In this document: piece by piece, positions 61,380-64,000 of the stretch
Numbering within the stretch: position 1 is the first letter of the stretch
Layout of the letters: each line of letters begins with the position of its first letter
From: Chaetoderma sp. LZ-2023a
Taxonomy: Eukaryota > Mollusca > Caudofoveata > Chaetodermatida > Chaetodermatidae
DNA length: 64,000 bases
Assembly: GCA_034401795.1 (NCBI GenBank)
Contig: CM067371.1
Span: 81,674,628-81,738,627 of the forward strand
Reading direction: 5' to 3'
The notes under the pieces: model-generated
Seen by the model: only the letters and a program-made list of their open reading frames with translations
Told to the model about the DNA's origin: nothing
The model's database searches: none
Translations under genes and position numbers: made by a program

Positions 61380-61780
61380 ATTAATCTTATTTCTGTGATC
61401 GCCTTTTTCGTGCATCCTCACACCACATACATGGACAACATTCACGCAGAAGCTGGCTTTTCGTATGCAGGCATTTGTTATAATTGCATTTGTCTGGATC
61501 CGCTAGATATTCGTTCCAGTGGTTCTGGATTTCACGCATCACCGTGTGAAATGGTTGCTGAACCGCCACTTCCTGAAACTGATTCCACTCGACACAGCCG
61601 CACTTAATCGGTGTAGAACCGATCGTTCACCAGCGATCACATAAGAAAGGTTCCATTTTAGTTTTGGCAAATTCAAAAAAGCTGTGTGCCTTACCAGTTG
61701 TGCGCATTAGGCTTTTATAGCTAAAATATGAGCTGTCAGTAAAACTATCTTTCCAATCTGAACACACCCTTATTTCGGTC
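61380..61780 (-). pseudogene. Unrecognised coding-like block
   Basis: Two overlapping minus frames: about 61780-61555 (VCSDWKDSFTDSSYFSYKSL, LKWNLSYVIAGE) and 61615-61387 (CVEWNQFQEVAVQQPF, WNEYLADPDKCNYNKCLHTK, CCPCMWCED). Cys-rich, ending in a stop at 61387. It lies 0.5 kb downstream of the Polinton protease on the same strand, so it may be another Polinton gene, but I recognise no domain. Confidence 0.3.
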
Positions 61781-62149
61781 ACAAGTTTTTTTTCCACTGC
61801 TTAAAATTAACATCATCGGATTTCAAAATATAACTATTGCATCGCATGTACACATCGCACCACATTTGAATGACATTTTTTAATAGAAAACTGGAATTGA
61901 TACGCAGGGTTCAATTACAAAGCACGTCATATGGTTTTCTCTGTATTCAAATATGTCCACATTTTTTGTCATTGTCACGATGTGAATACGATTAATTTTG
62001 GATTTTGGACCATAGTGGTATGCCTCACGCTCCTAGTGCACCATTTATTTTTTGGCCATTATCAGCATTCATCCATCATGGTGTGTCAAAATGGTGATAA
62101 TTGGGGATGGTGGCTGAGGGGTGAGAAGGGAACATGAAGAAATAATAAC

Positions 62150-62266
62150 AATTTTTTTTTACAAAATAAATGTATGTTTTATTGACACGTGCATTTTTAT
62201 GATAAATATTAGCGACATTTATTCATGATAATTAAAAAGAAAACATAGTACATAAATAATTATACA
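62150..62266 (-). promoter_or_regulatory. AT-rich 3' end with polyadenylation signals
   Basis: On minus, after the protease stop: GAATAAATG (about 62225) and CAATAAAACAT (about 62182), then a T/A run. Plausible 3' end of the protease transcript. Confidence 0.35.
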
Positions 62267-62719
62267 TTAAACATGATCATTTTTTCTGTTTCTGTTTCTT
62301 AGCACCCATAATATGTGTTTTATTTGTACACCTCTCGAATGATGGTATAAGAAATATACACAATAATATCCGCAAGTTGTCATCATGGCTGGTTGAACAC
62401 ATTCATTGTTGAAATAATAAACATGCACATGGTGTCCATTTTGTACATTTGATATCATTCTTCCATCAGAAGGGCGTCTTCCATAAGGATCAAAGTATTC
62501 AGCATTTCCATTTCTAGTGTAATAAACTGCCACCCAATGTTGTCCGGATTTATTACTGCGATGCATGTTTATTACTAATGAATCCGGGTGATATTTAATA
62601 TGTGCGGGTACATTGTCAATTGAAAAAACACCGAGAAAGTGTTCACACATTTTATTGTTGCCAACTAAAAGATACTCTATTTCAAATGTATTCAACAAAT
62701 TTGTTAATAATCGGTTCAT
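62267..62719 (-). CDS. PRO: Polinton cysteine protease (adenain-like)
   Basis: 150 codons, ATG at 62719. Belongs to the adenovirus-type/Ulp1-like C5/C48 proteases that mature capsid proteins in Polintons. Catalytic residues appear in order: His61 (KSGQHWVAVYY), Asp77 (EYFDPYGRRP), Gln109 (NECVQP) and Cys116 (MTTCGYYCVYF). Length and spacing are as in family members, with no stop or frameshift, so the frame could still be coding. Its ATG overlaps the stop of the preceding capsid frame (ATGA). Confidence 0.85.
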   Translation of the reverse strand: MNRLLTNLLNTFEIEYLLVGNNKMCEHFLGVFSIDNVPAHIKYHPDSLVINMHRSNKSGQHWVAVYYTRNGNAEYFDPYGRRPSDGRMISNVQNGHHVHVYYFNNECVQPAMMTTCGYYCVYFLYHHSRGVQIKHILWVLRNRNRKNDHV

Positions 62720-63443
62720 ACGTTAAATTCTGATCCAATTTCTATTGTGTTATCAAATTCAGCATAGCAAATTACATTCGTTGTAGCGGTAAGTGTTTGA
62801 GCAACATGGAAGACCACTCTTAACGAACCAGTGTGTGTAGGGTAGCGATGTTCTGCATCAGCTAGATCTGGCGTAAAGGCCTATGTGAATAAGGTGTTTC
62901 CATGTTTGACCTGTGACTTATTTATCAGGTAGCCTCAGTCTTTGAATAATGCCCCAGTACTGCTGAATAGTGAGAAATAAGCAAAGGGCATATTGGCGAT
63001 GTTGTAACCTCTTCTCCATTTGTATAAGATGTAGCATAAGTAGTGTTATTCTTATCAAACTTGAACATATCACTGCCATAATTTAGTAACATCTCAAAGT
63101 ACGAGCGGTAAGCATAATTCTCGTTCGAGTCACTGACATGCTTTCCATTGAAAAAAACATCCACTTTCGAGAACATCGTATACAAAAGATTATTAGCTGG
63201 TGCTATCAGGTCATTCGCCTCGAGTGTCTTCTCATCACCATTTCGATCCAGCTTTACTAGCTTAACTTTAATCGAAAGATAAGATTGCGTGAGATCTAAA
63301 TTTCTATCAGCAGACCCACTGACGTAAAACTCGATTGGTCCACTATCTGATAAACTAGATACAGGCTGAAATGATGTAGTTCTTTGATACAGAGTGGTAT
63401 TGAATATCAGGAAATGTCCACTGACATATATCTTTCCCTCCAT
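62716..63443 (-). pseudogene. MCP: Polinton major capsid protein, N- and C-terminal pieces
   Basis: Double jelly-roll capsid protein of Polintons. The N-terminal piece (63443-62925) reads PVSSLSDSGPIEFYVSG, LDLTQSYLSIKVKL, LYTMFSKVDVFFNGK and YAYRSYFEMLLNYG, all typical. The C-terminal piece (about 62912-62716, different frame) reads FTPDLADAEH, VFHVAQTL and TNVICYAEFDNTIEI, also typical, and contains one TAG. The middle (several hundred residues in relatives) is gone, so this is a deletion plus frameshift. No functional capsid protein can be made. Confidence 0.82.
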
Positions 63444-63448
63444 CTGTA

Positions 63449-64000
63449 CTAGGAATGGGTATCACTCTGAGTAGCTGTGCGGAAGTATCGCTTACCACAC
63501 CGTGTGGTCGTAGGACCACCTTCACGATTTGAACGAAATGATTCTTTAAAGTCTATAGGTCCCATATGTATTTTTCCTCCTTCGAATCCAATTAAATTTG
63601 CTACTTCTCCACCTAATCGTATAGCGTAATTATCTTTAACTGTGAGAGAAACGAGATTCGCGAGATGCAAGTAAAAATTAAAAAAAAAGATTTGGGTGTA
63701 AATCTTGTCTTGCTCTCTATCTGTCCATTTAGATAGTCTACCATATTTTTCACTGCATAGTACCCTTTCGGCACGCTGATAAATGGAGCGTTTGTTTGAA
63801 CATAATAATATTCGCTTCTACGTGTACATTTTTTACCGACATTATTTTTTCGATCATTTTGCACATCTTTTCCCTGATCATTTCGTGCCCATTTTCCCCA
63901 ATCGGCAGGATGTGGATTACCGAAACCATCTTTTAAAACTAACGGAAAAGTTGTTGTCTTTTTCTTTTCTATTTCTAATGCACTAGCGTCATCTTTGCTA
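63449..64000 (-). pseudogene. Probable Polinton minor capsid protein, frameshifted
   Basis: Minus frame from the window end: KTTTFPLVLKDGFGNPHPAD, then EYYYVQTNAPFISVPKGYYA and VDYLNG; after a poly-A run near 63680 the frame shifts to NLVSLTVKDNYAIRLGGEVA and NLIGFEGGKIHMG. The VPKGYY..xxxLVxxLN and xLGGEVANLIGF pattern is that of the single jelly-roll (penton-type) protein encoded just upstream of the major capsid gene. The 3' part is truncated (GGPTTTRCGKRYFRTATQ). It runs off the window. Confidence 0.55.

Overview
The window is eukaryotic DNA, most likely from a marine invertebrate animal. It has spliced coding fragments with GT/AG borders, long AT, TTTA and GATA-like microsatellites, abundant LINEs, hAT, Tc1 and Polinton (Maverick) remnants, and a repeat starting with an AGCTCA..TGGC..GAAGGGCC head of the type common in molluscs and other marine invertebrates. 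Nothing bacterial is present: no operons, rRNA, tRNA or CRISPR. I cannot name the species from the sequence alone. The bulk of the 64 kb is transposon graveyard; only one exon looks like an ordinary host gene (49565-49877, a secreted, CCDC3-like first exon).

Layout. 1-6.4 kb: two LINE reverse-transcriptase fragments on the minus strand, the first split by a 562-bp hAT-type MITE with a near-perfect 8-bp target duplication, followed by MITEs rich in TGACGTCA and a 258-bp near-perfect palindrome. 6.4-8.4 kb: a Tc1/mariner transposase (DD34E) embedded in TA/TTTA microsatellites. 8.4-11.8 kb: tandem and foldback repeats, including a 49-bp minisatellite. 11.8-15 kb: an RNase H-bearing LINE bounded by an 11-bp target duplication but lacking its reverse-transcriptase core. 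17.2-20.7 kb: a decayed Polinton protein-primed DNA polymerase B. 22-24.7 kb: four exons of a conserved metazoan protein family of unknown function. 24.7-30.5 kb: five tandem copies of a palindrome-bearing ~290-bp unit that abut a 134-bp inverted duplication and then a broken, full-length transposon protein resembling the XPG-nuclease-bearing Academ (AcademX) group. 35.1-40.9 kb: a hAT element with BED finger. 44.2 kb: a CR1-like LINE ORF1 scrap with a 2A-like motif. 49.5 kb: host exon. 54.1-54.7 kb: a ~590-bp purine tract. 54.7-59.4 kb: a ~157-bp tandem array into which a 3.16-kb 5'-truncated LINE with an intact ORF inserted (5-bp target duplication). 62.2-64 kb: Polinton virion genes (cysteine protease, major capsid remnants, probable minor capsid) on the minus strand, running off the window end.

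The feature that recurs most is a short foldback element (called FB-A here; ends CTGTTGAATATTTTGAAAC and its complement) present in at least a dozen copies, often able to form 30-37 bp stems. Copies sit inside the hAT element and the LINE 3' region, so some are younger than those insertions or were carried by them. The palindromic array, the inverted duplication at the Academ-like element and the FB-A family are the parts of the window least explained by known annotation.
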